Source of the DNA: Alkalihalobacterium elongatum | GTDB taxonomy: Bacteria > Bacillota > Bacilli > Bacillales > Bacillaceae_F | NCBI RefSeq assembly: GCF_019024285.1 | Contig: NZ_WMKZ01000002.1 | Location: 248,001 to 312,000 of the forward strand | Direction of reading: 5' to 3' | DNA length: 64,000 bases | Shown: positions 17,754-26,633 of the stretch, piece after piece | How positions within the stretch are numbered: the first letter of the stretch is position 1 | How the letters are laid out: each line of letters begins with the position of its first letter | The notes under the pieces: generated by a model | Told to the model about the DNA's origin: nothing | Seen by the model: only the letters and a program-made list of their open reading frames with translations | The model's database searches: none | Made by a program: the position numbers and the translations under genes

Positions 17754-18314
17754 CTAAACTGAATAATAAATAATCATCGTTGCGATTGCATCTTGCTCGC
17801 CCTTATTTATGTATTTATGCTTAAAATGAGCGGAAAATCTAATTCCTTCACCTTCCCCAATAACAAATGGCTCATCTGCAATCTTTATTTCCATTACACC
17901 TTTTTCAACAAAAATGTATTCTTCCACTCCATAAGCATGAGGGTCTGATTCATGGTTACATCCTGGTTCAAGAATAAGTGAAAATATCTCAAATGGTTTC
18001 TGGTACTCTTTTGGAAAAAGCGGATAGACCTGAACAACTCCTGTTTCTTCTATTAAAGGTTCAATTTCTTGTCGACTTACTTTTTGTATAAAGGGTTTCT
18101 CTTCCTCTATAAAAGTTGTAAAAGGCACCTTTAAGCCATTAGCAATTTTCCATAATGTACTGACAGTCGGGTTGGACTCTCCCCTTTCTATTTGTCCAAG
18201 CATCGGTTTACTAACTTCTGTTAATTGGGCCAGCTTATCTAAGCTTAATCCTCTGTCTAACCTTATTTGTTTAAGCCTTTTACCAATAATTTGATTTAAA
18301 TTTACTTTAGACAT
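17754..18314 (-). CDS. XRE-family regulator with C-terminal cupin domain
   Basis: A 186-aa DNA-binding regulator. Residues about 8-62 form a helix-turn-helix of the Cro/C1 type (IGKRLKQIRLDRGLSLDKLA and SKPMLGQIERGESNPTVSTL). Residues about 105-180 form a cupin barrel (PGCNHESDPHAYGVEEYIFV, GEGIRFSAHFKHKY), probably an effector-binding pocket. The ATG has AGGAG at 8 bases. It is transcribed divergently from azlC-azlD, with 180 bases between, so it is the likely regulator of the transporter. The effector is unknown; an amino acid or its product is plausible. Confidence 0.88.
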   Translation of the reverse strand: MSKVNLNQIIGKRLKQIRLDRGLSLDKLAQLTEVSKPMLGQIERGESNPTVSTLWKIANGLKVPFTTFIEEEKPFIQKVSRQEIEPLIEETGVVQVYPLFPKEYQKPFEIFSLILEPGCNHESDPHAYGVEEYIFVEKGVMEIKIADEPFVIGEGEGIRFSAHFKHKYINKGEQDAIATMIIYYSV

Positions 18315-18494
18315 GAAAAATCTCCTTGAATTTATGTATATTATAGTTTACAATTCAGCATATCATAACATACAAAATAATATAATCAGATGTAGTGTTA
18401 GTAATTATTTTAGGCGATTAACAGCAATTTAATAATAAAGTACAGCCTAAGTAAAAAATCTATAATCATATTATTCTAGAATTGAGGGAATAGA

Positions 18495-19205
18495 ATGGCA
18501 ACTTTAGCGAGCGCTAGCCACGCAAATAACTCTTTTATGAAGGGGATTATGGCTGGTATTGGCATTGCGATCGGTTACACTCCTGCAGCTATTACATTCG
18601 GCCTTTTAGCTAAAGGAACTGGTTTAGGTTTTATTGAAACCGTTGCAATGAGTATGTTCGTCTTTGCTGGAGCAGCACAATATATGGCATTAAATTTAAT
18701 AGCAATTGGTACAGGTGCTCTTGAAATTATTTTTACTACCTTTATCGTTAATATTCGTCACCTATTAATGAGCGCTGCTGTTAGTGAAAAAGTTGAACAA
18801 GACCATCCAATCAAAAAAGCATTATATTCGTTTGGGATTACCGATGAAGTCTTTGCAGTAACGACAACACAGGAAGGGAAAATCAAAACTGGCTTTGTCG
18901 TCGGAGTCGCTTCAATTGCATACGGCAGCTGGGTAATTAATTCAGGAATAGGGTATCTTGTCGGTTCAATTCTACCTGAAACACTGCAACAAAGCATGGC
19001 GATAGCTTTATATGCTATGTTTATCGCATTATTAATGCCTTCCTTGAAAAAGCATCGGAAAGTCGTTTCATTAGCCGTTTTCGCTGCAATCCTAAACCTT
19101 GTACTATCTCAATTTATTCCAAGCGGTTGGGCAATTATATGCGCTACGTTAACTTCCTGTATTGTAATTGAACTTATTGCAGGAAAAGCAGAAGCAACCA
19201 GTTAA
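18495..19205 (+). CDS. azlC: AzlC-family branched-chain amino acid exporter subunit
   Basis: This is the large subunit of the AzlCD/LIV-E exporter, an integral membrane protein of 236 aa. The family region MAGIGIAIGYTPAAITFGLL is at residues about 16-35, followed by GLGFIETVAMSMFVFAGAAQ and the conserved NIRHLLMSAA. About seven hydrophobic segments can be picked out. The ATG has TTGAGGGAATAG upstream. azlD follows, but after an unusually long gap of 153 bases; in most genomes the two overlap. Substrates in B. subtilis include branched-chain amino acids and azaleucine; specificity here may differ, as the regulator is XRE-cupin instead of Lrp-type AzlB. Confidence 0.9.
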   Translation: MATLASASHANNSFMKGIMAGIGIAIGYTPAAITFGLLAKGTGLGFIETVAMSMFVFAGAAQYMALNLIAIGTGALEIIFTTFIVNIRHLLMSAAVSEKVEQDHPIKKALYSFGITDEVFAVTTTQEGKIKTGFVVGVASIAYGSWVINSGIGYLVGSILPETLQQSMAIALYAMFIALLMPSLKKHRKVVSLAVFAAILNLVLSQFIPSGWAIICATLTSCIVIELIAGKAEATS

Positions 19206-19358
19206 CGGTGTACGGCTCAAGCCTCTAAATAAAATAGGGGAGCACGACAAGTACTTACTAGTCGATGTTGACTATTTTTAGTAGAAGAGCTAAGTCCCTT
19301 AAACTTTAGTAACTGGGGTTAAACATAGAATTAAAACATTGCATAGGAGTGTCTCATA

Positions 19359-19667
19359 ATGATAGATACTAGCATTCTCCTGATTATAGCTGGAATGGCA
19401 TTAGTTACATACATTCCCAGAATGTTACCACTCGTGTTTCTGGATGCCAATAAAATTCCTCCCAAACTACAAGCTATTTTACGGAATGTACCATACGCAG
19501 CATTAGGAGCATTAATCTTTCCAGGTATTTTAACAGTCCATGACAATATCATGTTTGGAATTATTGGTGGATTAACAGCTGCGGTTATTGCCTATCTTGG
19601 CGCAAATTTAATCGTCGTCGTTTTAAGCAGCATTGGGGTATTAACTATCGTTTCTATCTTTTTCTAA
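19359..19667 (+). CDS. azlD: AzlD-family small subunit of amino acid exporter
   Basis: A 102-aa membrane protein with about three or four hydrophobic helices. The family motif TYIPRMLPLVFLDANKIPPK lies at residues 18-36 (conserved R-x-P), followed by LRNVPYAALGALIFPGIL. It partners AzlC. The ATG has ATAGGAGTG at about 8 bases. A terminator follows. The 153-base spacer behind azlC contains no open frame and no obvious terminator, so the two are probably still cotranscribed. Confidence 0.9.
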   Translation: MIDTSILLIIAGMALVTYIPRMLPLVFLDANKIPPKLQAILRNVPYAALGALIFPGILTVHDNIMFGIIGGLTAAVIAYLGANLIVVVLSSIGVLTIVSIFF

Positions 19668-19671
19668 AAAA

Positions 19672-19710
19672 GCTGTGCTAATAGAGGATTCCATCGATCA
19701 TTAGCACAGC
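19672..19710 (+). terminator. Terminator after azlD
   Basis: An 11-bp perfect stem (19672-19682 with 19700-19710) with a 17-base loop is followed by CCTTCTAAATTC, a weak T run. It separates azlD from the convergent flavoenzyme gene. Confidence 0.65.
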
Positions 19711-19756
19711 CCTTCTAAATTCATATTTTTTCGGCTGACAACTATTGATCAGCTTT

Positions 19757-20836
19757 TTAATCGTTTTTGAGTAGGTTAAGAGTGTTACTAGCTTGGTCCA
19801 TCACTCGCCTAATTACTTGTTCTGCCCCCTCTACTTGGGTGAGACGCAACCCTTGTCCTGCCCACATCGACAGCCACTTAGCTTTCCCTTGTTTCGCAGC
19901 TTCTTTACGTAAAGGTTGGGTTAACGAATTTTGAATTGGATAACTTGGTACTTCATTGTCAGGAAGGTCTTTTAAACGTTCGGTGTATTCATTTTTCAAT
20001 CCACGTGCAGCTTTACCTGAAAATTTAATCGTGACAATTGTATCCTCTTCAGTCGCTTCAATTAATGTATTTTTATATAACTGATTTGCTCCACTTTCTT
20101 TCGTTGTTAAAAAAGCAGTCCCCATTTGAACTCCACTTGCCCCAAGTGATAAACTTCCTAGTAAACCTCTTCCATCCATAATTCCACCTGCAGCTATGAC
20201 AGGAATATTTACAGCATCAACGACTTGAGGTACAAGTGCCATTGTACCAATCATTGCATCCTCAGCCTTGCAAGCAAAGGTACCTCGATGTCCACCCGCT
20301 TCACTTCCTTGAGCAACAATCGCATCCACATTCATTTCTTCAAGTAGTTTTGCCTCTTTAACGGTTGTTGCAGTCCCGACAATCTTTGTACCATTAGCTT
20401 TTAATTGTTCAACCCATTTATGATCTAGACTTCCAAATGTATAGGAAAAGACAGGTACCTTTTCTTCGATGATTACTTTCATTTGCAGTTCAAACGACGG
20501 CCCCCACGTCTTTGGTAAAACTGGCTGCTCTATGCCTAGCTCATCATAAAAACTTTGTAGTGTATTATGTATTTTTAGCACTTTTTGATCTTCCACCAAA
20601 ACATCTTCGGGAATAAATAAGTTTACAGCAAACGGTTTGTTTGTTAATGTTTGAATTTTATGTATCGCTTCTTTTATCTCTTCTGGGCTCATATAACCTG
20701 CACCTAATGTTCCAAGCCCTCCACTATTTGACACTGTAGCGATTAATTCCGGTGTCGTAGGCCCACCAGCCATTCCAGCTTGAATGATTGGATAATTTAT
20801 ATTTAATAATTTGGTTAAATTTGTTTCAAACCACAT
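19757..20836 (-). CDS. NAD(P)H-dependent flavin oxidoreductase / nitronate monooxygenase family
   Basis: An FMN enzyme of the 2-nitropropane dioxygenase/FabK family, 359 aa from the ATG at 20836, which has GGAGGAGGAG at 6-7 bases; the longer frame starts upstream of that site. The barrel begins NYPIIQAGMAGGPTTPELIA; the FMN-phosphate region is IPVIAAGGIMDGRGLLGSLS and LGASGVQMGTAFL; AQGSEAGGHRG carries the active-site histidine of nitronate monooxygenases. Members oxidise alkyl nitronates or reduce enoyl-ACP (FabK); the QGSEAGGH motif favours nitronate monooxygenase. It is a single-gene unit with no functional link to neighbours visible. Confidence 0.88.
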   Translation of the reverse strand: MWFETNLTKLLNINYPIIQAGMAGGPTTPELIATVSNSGGLGTLGAGYMSPEEIKEAIHKIQTLTNKPFAVNLFIPEDVLVEDQKVLKIHNTLQSFYDELGIEQPVLPKTWGPSFELQMKVIIEEKVPVFSYTFGSLDHKWVEQLKANGTKIVGTATTVKEAKLLEEMNVDAIVAQGSEAGGHRGTFACKAEDAMIGTMALVPQVVDAVNIPVIAAGGIMDGRGLLGSLSLGASGVQMGTAFLTTKESGANQLYKNTLIEATEEDTIVTIKFSGKAARGLKNEYTERLKDLPDNEVPSYPIQNSLTQPLRKEAAKQGKAKWLSMWAGQGLRLTQVEGAEQVIRRVMDQASNTLNLLKND

Positions 20837-20964
20837 TGATAGCTCCTCCTCCACCCTATTCGTAAAAAGATAGAAGGATACTTAAAATTCTCCTTCTACC
20901 CTTTATTTATATCTCTTTTTCCAAAACCAACAAAGCCTTCTAAACAGCCTTTCTAATATAGCAT

Positions 20965-21267
20965 TTAGTTTAAAACCATTTGTTTTTTTTCTTGAAGTGC
21001 TTTTATTGATCGATTGACAGCAGCCCGATGATTCCATAAAAGCTTTTTCACAGCGTCTCCTTCTAGAACTGTTTCTTCAGGATCACAATACTCTTCACCT
21101 TTTCTATGAATCGACCAACGACCATTTGTTTTCATTAATGTAATAATACCACCACGTTCTTTATCATCAAAAACAAAATAATTTTTATATAGAATGGAAT
21201 CATAATCGGCCCAATCACAAAAAGATAAAAGCAATCGCTCAATATGCATTTTATTACGAATACTCAT
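20965..21267 (-). CDS. Conserved hypothetical protein, 100 aa
   Basis: A small soluble protein starting MSIRNKMHIERLLLSFCDWA. The ATG at 21267 has AAAGGAG at 8 bases; the GTG nine bases upstream overlaps the site. An N-terminal helix is followed by a strand-rich middle (NYFVFDDKERGGIITLMKTN) and a C-terminal helix with basic residues (NRSIKALQEKKQMVLN). No membrane segment, signal or catalytic motif is visible, and I do not recognise the family. It is divergent from the SNF2 unit. Confidence 0.65.
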   Translation of the reverse strand: MSIRNKMHIERLLLSFCDWADYDSILYKNYFVFDDKERGGIITLMKTNGRWSIHRKGEEYCDPEETVLEGDAVKKLLWNHRAAVNRSIKALQEKKQMVLN

Positions 21268-21437
21268 CTCACCCACTCCTTTCTATTCGTCTAAAAATAA
21301 TTTATATGTTTCTCTTTCTTTATGTACTGAATAATTCCTTCTTTAATTTTGAGCATCTTACAAGCTTTTTTGATACTATTGTTATAATAATGTCATTTTG
21401 ACCATCCTAGGAAATAGTAAATAAAAGGATTGATCCC

Positions 21438-22712
21438 ATGCTTAATCTAAAACAGTATACTACTCAAGAAGTCGACGATCTTGAAAGTGATATTCTTGAA
21501 CTATATAAAAAACTATCTACAGCCAGCTACTTAAAGGATGTACAAATTTCAGAGCTAGCAGAAAATATATTTGAAAACCTTCACACTCATCAACGTTATC
21601 AACCGTTACTCATTATTGATAAAGTGTTGATGATCATGAACGGTTTGCTATCTTTAGGGATAAAATTTACAACTTATTCTGCCTATGAACGAAGATTTGA
21701 TCAGTTCTTATCTTCACTAGGGAATCGCGTTATCACCTTACTAAAAGAACACAATCATACATTATCGATAAAGGAAAGGAAAACAATTACTGAGGTTTTT
21801 ATTCAACTTTATACAAAATATCTGAATACTGGAAGTTTAGTTTGGAGCGATATTCTCGCTAAGTGGCTTATAGAAAATGAACAAGAAAACTGGGCACATT
21901 CTTATTATCAATATTTCAAACAATTGCACAACGAATATGAAGATCACTTTAATTTATCAATGACCACTAGTTTATTAGCATTAATATGTCAAGATGGCGT
22001 CGGATCACTTACTTACTTAAAAAGTTATAAACAAAGACTAACTGCCAATGATTTGTATCATCACTTTACACTATTAAACAGTCGTCAAGAGTGGGATACG
22101 ATTCAAAGGTGGTTTGACCTTTTCTCACCTAGTTGGAACGGACACCTTGAAAAACTACAGCCTTTTTATAACACTTTAGTTGAAAAAAACTATGCATCTT
22201 TTGATTTAACAAGCCGTTTAAGCAAATGGATGAATCGTCCTACATTCGAAACCTATAAGGATTTATCATCCTCACTAAATGAAAAAGAACGACATCTTTT
22301 ATTTGATAGAGTTTCTGAACACCTTAGTGACCAGCTAACATATCCACAAATACAGAATTTAATGATGCAAATTTTTCTTTACGAAAAACGTTGGGACGCT
22401 GCGATCTATTATTTTTTAAATAATGAACATCATCCATTTCAACTTAGTAATGAAAAGCAGCAATTACTTGAGCAGCTTGAAAAGCATCTTCCAGATCGAA
22501 CAATCCCGATTTATCACCAGTTTATCGTTCGATTAGTAGAGAAGAAAATGCGCTCTCATTACTCAGAAGCTGTTATGTATATGAGAAAGTTAAAGGGTTT
22601 GTATCATTTATCAAATCAACCTGACCGCTTTAAACAATTTATAACGATTTTTAGTCAAACTTATAAAACTTACCGTGCATTAATTCAGGAGATGAAAACG
22701 ATTGATGAGTAA
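21438..22712 (+). CDS. Helical SNF2-associated protein (SWIM-protein-like, without the zinc finger)
   Basis: A 424-aa, almost entirely alpha-helical protein with repeated short helical hairpins (e.g. WDTIQRWFDLFSPSWNGH, WDAAIYYFLNNEHHPFQL), rather like TPR-type solenoids. It starts ATG with AAAAGGATTG upstream and overlaps the SNF2 gene by 8 bases. In Bacillus the SNF2 helicase YwqA is normally encoded next to a SWIM zinc-finger protein (YwqB). This protein takes that place, and its helical body fits the C-terminal part of such proteins, but I find no C-x-C...C-x-H finger: cysteines are almost absent. It probably works with the helicase; the biochemical role is unknown. Confidence 0.7.
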   Translation: MLNLKQYTTQEVDDLESDILELYKKLSTASYLKDVQISELAENIFENLHTHQRYQPLLIIDKVLMIMNGLLSLGIKFTTYSAYERRFDQFLSSLGNRVITLLKEHNHTLSIKERKTITEVFIQLYTKYLNTGSLVWSDILAKWLIENEQENWAHSYYQYFKQLHNEYEDHFNLSMTTSLLALICQDGVGSLTYLKSYKQRLTANDLYHHFTLLNSRQEWDTIQRWFDLFSPSWNGHLEKLQPFYNTLVEKNYASFDLTSRLSKWMNRPTFETYKDLSSSLNEKERHLLFDRVSEHLSDQLTYPQIQNLMMQIFLYEKRWDAAIYYFLNNEHHPFQLSNEKQQLLEQLEKHLPDRTIPIYHQFIVRLVEKKMRSHYSEAVMYMRKLKGLYHLSNQPDRFKQFITIFSQTYKTYRALIQEMKTIDE

Positions 22713-25686
22713 TTATAATCCAACTAACGTCCTCATCCATGGTGGATGGGTAGGTGATTTTTTCTTTATCTGGGGTGAACAGAAACAACATAAAAAATAT
22801 AAAGATTACTTGAACTTCCAATATCCATTTTTATATTCACCATTTGAGCTAAAGTTAACGCTTTTTCAAAATGATCCTTCAACTTTTTATGGGACATTTG
22901 TACAAACAAAAAAAGCATCTTTAAAGGCACCTGTTCAAGATCGAGTATTCTATAGTGAAGTAGGTGAAACTCTCGTTTATCAAGCAAATGCCACTTCAAC
23001 CGATTTTATATTTCCATTAGAAGGAATCGTCATTCACAAAAAAGATTTACCACGCTACGTTGAGAATATGAAATCCTGGGAAAAATTACCCAAGATAACT
23101 TTGGCCAGCGACTTTGTCTATTGGCTTAATGTTTTTTCACTGTTGCAGACAGAAATTCTAAACGGCAACCTAATCCTCTCCCAAACAGGATCTTGGGAGT
23201 TGGCGAAATGGAATTGGGAAGACTGGGAAACAACAATACCTCCCGTATCCTTTTCATTAATGGAGTCTGGTGTTCACTTCCCTAATAATCATCAAGAAAA
23301 CCCATCTTTTAAACAATTGGCAAATGATCTTTGCAGTCATTTTATTCAATATTTTATTGCAAAGGATAACGAGGTTCAACACGCATTTGAACAGCTGCAT
23401 GCTTCAAAACATTACCTATTAGATGAATCAAGAAAACAACCTGCAGATAATAAAACATTTCTTGAAGAACTTGGTGCAATACCAGCTGTACCATTTCAAA
23501 CAACTATTGCAATTGAAGAGCCAACTCAAGATGATGAAGAAAACTGGCAGATTATGATCTTCTTACAAGATCGGAAAGATCCATCCATTATTGTTTCACT
23601 TGAAGATTTACATGGCGGGCAACATCCTTGGAGAGTTAATCCGATAACCCGACTTAAAGAGGATATTTACGAGATTGTTCAACTCGCCCCTGAACTTTCT
23701 TCTCTATCAATAACTCATCCAACTGCACTAGTATCCAAGGATGTCGTCTACAATCTTCTAACCAATCAGTATGACCAGTTACGTAGTATAGGAATAGGTG
23801 TAGTCGTTCCAAACTGGTTAAAAAAGAGACCTTATCACTTTCAAACAAACATTTTTGTTGCTGATAAACCTACTGATATTTCAAGTGATAATGAATCACT
23901 TTTTAATTGGGAGAACATTAGTGATTTCAACTTTGAAATCGTCTTGAACGGTGAAAAACTTACACACGAGCAATTTACCGAATTAGTTAATTTAAAAACA
24001 CCATTTATCAAATGGAACGGAAAATGGCTCTATTGGGATCCTAAAGAAGCAAAACATTTAAAAACATACTTAAACAAACAAAAAAATAGCGAGACTTCTC
24101 TTCTAGAGACGTGGAAAGCCTATTTACTAGACGATGCCGAGGAAAATGAAGGAATTTCAGTTTCCATTCAGTGGGATGAAAAGTTAGCGAACGCAATCGA
24201 TAACACACTCAATAAACAAGTTACTACCATGCCTCCACCTCCTTCTTTAAGAGGAGAACTTAGGCCTTATCAATTAGATGGAATGTCATGGTTGTTTCAT
24301 ATGCGTAGAGTTGGCTTTGGTGCTTGTCTTGCTGATGATATGGGACTTGGAAAGTCTATTCAAACAATCGCTTATATGTTAGCAGTGATCGAAAACCAAT
24401 CGGGTAATCATTCTTCTACACCTTTTCTCATTATTTGTCCAACATCACTCATAGGAAACTGGGAGGAAGAATTACAACGGTTTGCTCCTCATTTATCAAT
24501 ATTTGTGCACCATGGGGGTGACCGGCTTACAGATAAAGATGTAACTGATTGGGAATATGATATTATCATTACTTCCTACGCATTGGCGTTTCGTGATGAT
24601 ACAATCTTCACAAATACTGTTTGGAACGGACTTATTCTTGATGAAGCACAACAAATAAAAAACGTTGAAACAAAACAACGAAAAGCCATCAAATTAATAA
24701 AAGCTTCTCATCGCATCGCCTTAACGGGTACACCAATTGAGAATAAATTAAAAGAATTATGGTCCATTATGGATATGCTTAATGATAAATATTTAGGTAA
24801 TTTTCAACAGTTTCAACGAGCTTTTATTAGAGAAATTGAAAGCACACTTCCAAACGAAAAGAAAGTACAACAATTACGACTACTCATCTCACCGTTTTTA
24901 TTAAGAAGAAAGAAATCAGACGAAGCATTAGAGCTTCAATTGCCAGATAAAACAGAGCAAACATACATAGTCGGACTTACTGCAGAACAAGCATCACTGT
25001 ATCAAGCCGTCGTAAACGAACTTTTAACTTCTATCGATGAGAAAAGTTCAATGGAACGCAGGGCAACAATTTTAAGTAGTATTACAAAACTGAAGCAAAT
25101 CTGCAACCACCCTTCACAATTTTTAAAAGATCAAGGGGGAGTGCTTCATAATCGCTCTGAAAAATGGGATTTATTATTTACGCTAGTTGAGCAAATCATC
25201 GACAACGGAGAAAAACTGTTAATTTTTACTCAATATAGGGAGATGGGCGAGTTATTACAAAAAGGGCTTGCTGAACAATTCAATATTGAAGTTCCATTCC
25301 TCCATGGTGGCTTAGCTCGACCAGAACGTGAAAAACTTATTTCCGAATTCAAATCAAACCCTAAAAAGCCAATATTCATCCTATCACTACGTGCTGGTGG
25401 AGTTGGTTTAAATTTAACCGCAGCAAACCATGTGATCCATTATGACCGTTGGTGGAACCCTGCTGTTGAAAATCAGGCTACGGATAGAGCCTACCGGATT
25501 GGCCAAACGGAAAAAGTAACTGTTCACAAGCTGGTTTCAAAAGGTACGATTGAAGAAAAAATTGATCGACTCCTCATCAAAAAACAATCACTTTCAGAGG
25601 ATGTATTGTCAGTAAATGAAACAAGTATCTCTGAATTATCAACGAGTGAACTAAAATCTTTACTTGAATGGAGTGATCCTTCGTGA
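22705..25686 (+). CDS. SNF2-family DEAD/DEAH-like helicase
   Basis: A DNA-dependent ATPase of the bacterial SNF2 group, 993 aa from the ATG at 22705; a TTG at 22702 with slightly better spacing from AGGAG is an alternative. The N-terminal 500 residues hold the bacterial SNF2 accessory domains. The motor follows: Q-like LRPYQLDGMSWL, Walker A ADDMGLGKSIQT near residue 545, DEAQ box LILDEAQQIKN near 645, motif III ALTGTPIENKLKELWSIMD, and C-terminal RecA lobe with SLRAGGVGLNLTAANHVI and motif VI QATDRAYRIGQ near 930. It is coupled to the upstream gene (8-base overlap) and the downstream 56-aa gene (GTGA overlap). Bacterial SNF2 proteins act on transcription or DNA repair; some belong to defence systems, but no nuclease partner is seen here. 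Confidence 0.93.
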   Translation: MSNYNPTNVLIHGGWVGDFFFIWGEQKQHKKYKDYLNFQYPFLYSPFELKLTLFQNDPSTFYGTFVQTKKASLKAPVQDRVFYSEVGETLVYQANATSTDFIFPLEGIVIHKKDLPRYVENMKSWEKLPKITLASDFVYWLNVFSLLQTEILNGNLILSQTGSWELAKWNWEDWETTIPPVSFSLMESGVHFPNNHQENPSFKQLANDLCSHFIQYFIAKDNEVQHAFEQLHASKHYLLDESRKQPADNKTFLEELGAIPAVPFQTTIAIEEPTQDDEENWQIMIFLQDRKDPSIIVSLEDLHGGQHPWRVNPITRLKEDIYEIVQLAPELSSLSITHPTALVSKDVVYNLLTNQYDQLRSIGIGVVVPNWLKKRPYHFQTNIFVADKPTDISSDNESLFNWENISDFNFEIVLNGEKLTHEQFTELVNLKTPFIKWNGKWLYWDPKEAKHLKTYLNKQKNSETSLLETWKAYLLDDAEENEGISVSIQWDEKLANAIDNTLNKQVTTMPPPPSLRGELRPYQLDGMSWLFHMRRVGFGACLADDMGLGKSIQTIAYMLAVIENQSGNHSSTPFLIICPTSLIGNWEEELQRFAPHLSIFVHHGGDRLTDKDVTDWEYDIIITSYALAFRDDTIFTNTVWNGLILDEAQQIKNVETKQRKAIKLIKASHRIALTGTPIENKLKELWSIMDMLNDKYLGNFQQFQRAFIREIESTLPNEKKVQQLRLLISPFLLRRKKSDEALELQLPDKTEQTYIVGLTAEQASLYQAVVNELLTSIDEKSSMERRATILSSITKLKQICNHPSQFLKDQGGVLHNRSEKWDLLFTLVEQIIDNGEKLLIFTQYREMGELLQKGLAEQFNIEVPFLHGGLARPEREKLISEFKSNPKKPIFILSLRAGGVGLNLTAANHVIHYDRWWNPAVENQATDRAYRIGQTEKVTVHKLVSKGTIEEKIDRLLIKKQSLSEDVLSVNETSISELSTSELKSLLEWSDPS

Positions 25687-25853
25687 AAAATACATTACCA
25701 CCCGTTTTTAACGAATATTGGCGAGGTAGTAGAACAGGAGAATTCCTTCGACCAGAATTCCAAAGTCCCCGTCCAGAGGAACTCGGTAAAGAATGGCGTG
25801 AATTAATCGAAGCGATTCAACATGCAGCTAAAAAAGAGTGGACTTCATCGTAA
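25683..25853 (+). CDS. Small protein (56 aa) coupled to the SNF2 helicase
   Basis: A GTG overlapping the TGA of the helicase gene (GTGA) opens 56 codons, MKNTLPPVFNEYWRGSRTGE at the start and ending KKEWTSS. GGAGTG lies 8 bases before the GTG. The sequence is compact, with a proline/aromatic N-terminus and an amphipathic helix (EELGKEWRELIEAIQHAAK). The overlap, site and terminator 16 bases after the stop mark it as the real last gene of the unit. Function unknown; an accessory peptide of the helicase is a reasonable guess. Confidence 0.7.
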   Translation: MKNTLPPVFNEYWRGSRTGEFLRPEFQSPRPEELGKEWRELIEAIQHAAKKEWTSS

Positions 25854-25868
25854 GCTGTTTAAAAGATT

Positions 25869-25897
25869 GCGGCCAACATTTTGGCCGCCTTTTTTTG
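25869..25897 (+). terminator. Terminator of the SNF2 unit
   Basis: An 8-bp GC-rich stem (25869-25876 with 25881-25888), a 4-base loop, and then CC and seven Ts. A textbook intrinsic terminator. Confidence 0.92.
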
Positions 25898-26021
25898 TAT
25901 TATAAGCTCAGGAAGTCAAACATAATAAATGCTTTTCTCTTTTGAGTCATCACATGCTCTTTGAAAAGCGTTTTTCGCTTGCTTTAGGTTTCACTAACCC
26001 CCATTCCTGTTGTTAAAACAT

Positions 26022-26058
26022 AAAAAAAGAGGTACAAATTATATAATTTGCACTCTCT
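26022..26058 (-). terminator. Terminator of the BsuPI-lipoprotein gene
   Basis: On the minus strand a 13-14-bp AT-rich stem with one bulge is followed by CTCTTTTTTT. It lies 70 bases after the stop at 26125. The rest of 25900-26124 shows nothing recognisable. Confidence 0.7.
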
Positions 26059-26124
26059 TACTTACTACAACCATCTTATAAATTTTAGACAAGAATAAAG
26101 CTTATATTTTGTTTAGTATGATAA

Positions 26125-26619
26125 TTATTCTATTATGACATTTTCTTCAACAAGAAATTGCTCTCTAAATGCTTCGCTACCGTTGACTGTCATAATTGGC
26201 AGTTCACCTAACACTCGGTAACGGCCTGGAGGTACTCTTTGACCGTCTACCATTAAATCCCATTCATCACTAAATGAAATCGTTTCACTAGGACCTACTT
26301 CCTTTTGAACAATTGCTTGGGTAAACATCATTCCTTCAGAATACTTATAGAGGACTTCACTTTTTTCATTAACGACGATAAAATCAAAAAGCTGTCCTGT
26401 CGGAAATTCTAACATAACTGCCTCTTCACCCTTATTTGTAAGTGAAATTGTAAATGACAGTTTATCCTCTTCTTTTTCTACTTTTAGAGATGTTGCTAAT
26501 GTACTCACTTCTTCTCCTCCTTGCTTTCCTTCGTCAACGTGTTCCGTAACTTCATCAGACGTACCGCACCCAACCATAGCTACTATCATTATTATTAATA
26601 AACTAAGGAATTTTTTCAT
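26125..26619 (-). CDS. Lipoprotein with BsuPI (intracellular proteinase inhibitor) domain
   Basis: A 164-aa lipoprotein. Start at the ATG 26619, with AAAGGA at 8 bases; the upstream ATG at 26628 would leave no room for the site. The signal MKKFLSLLIIMIVAMVGCG ends in a lipobox with the lipid cysteine near residue 18. After a charged linker the BsuPI-type immunoglobulin-like domain covers about residues 45-160 (LSFTISLTNKGEEAVMLEF, GQLFDFIVVNEKSEVLYKYS, PPGRYRVLGEL). In B. subtilis the corresponding gene ipi, beside yitT, encodes a cytoplasmic inhibitor of the IspA protease; here the domain is exported and membrane-anchored, so the target must be different. It starts 14 bases after yitT and is cotranscribed with it. 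Confidence 0.85.
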   Translation of the reverse strand: MKKFLSLLIIMIVAMVGCGTSDEVTEHVDEGKQGGEEVSTLATSLKVEKEEDKLSFTISLTNKGEEAVMLEFPTGQLFDFIVVNEKSEVLYKYSEGMMFTQAIVQKEVGPSETISFSDEWDLMVDGQRVPPGRYRVLGELPIMTVNGSEAFREQFLVEENVIIE

Positions 26620-26633
26620 CCTCAACATCCTTT

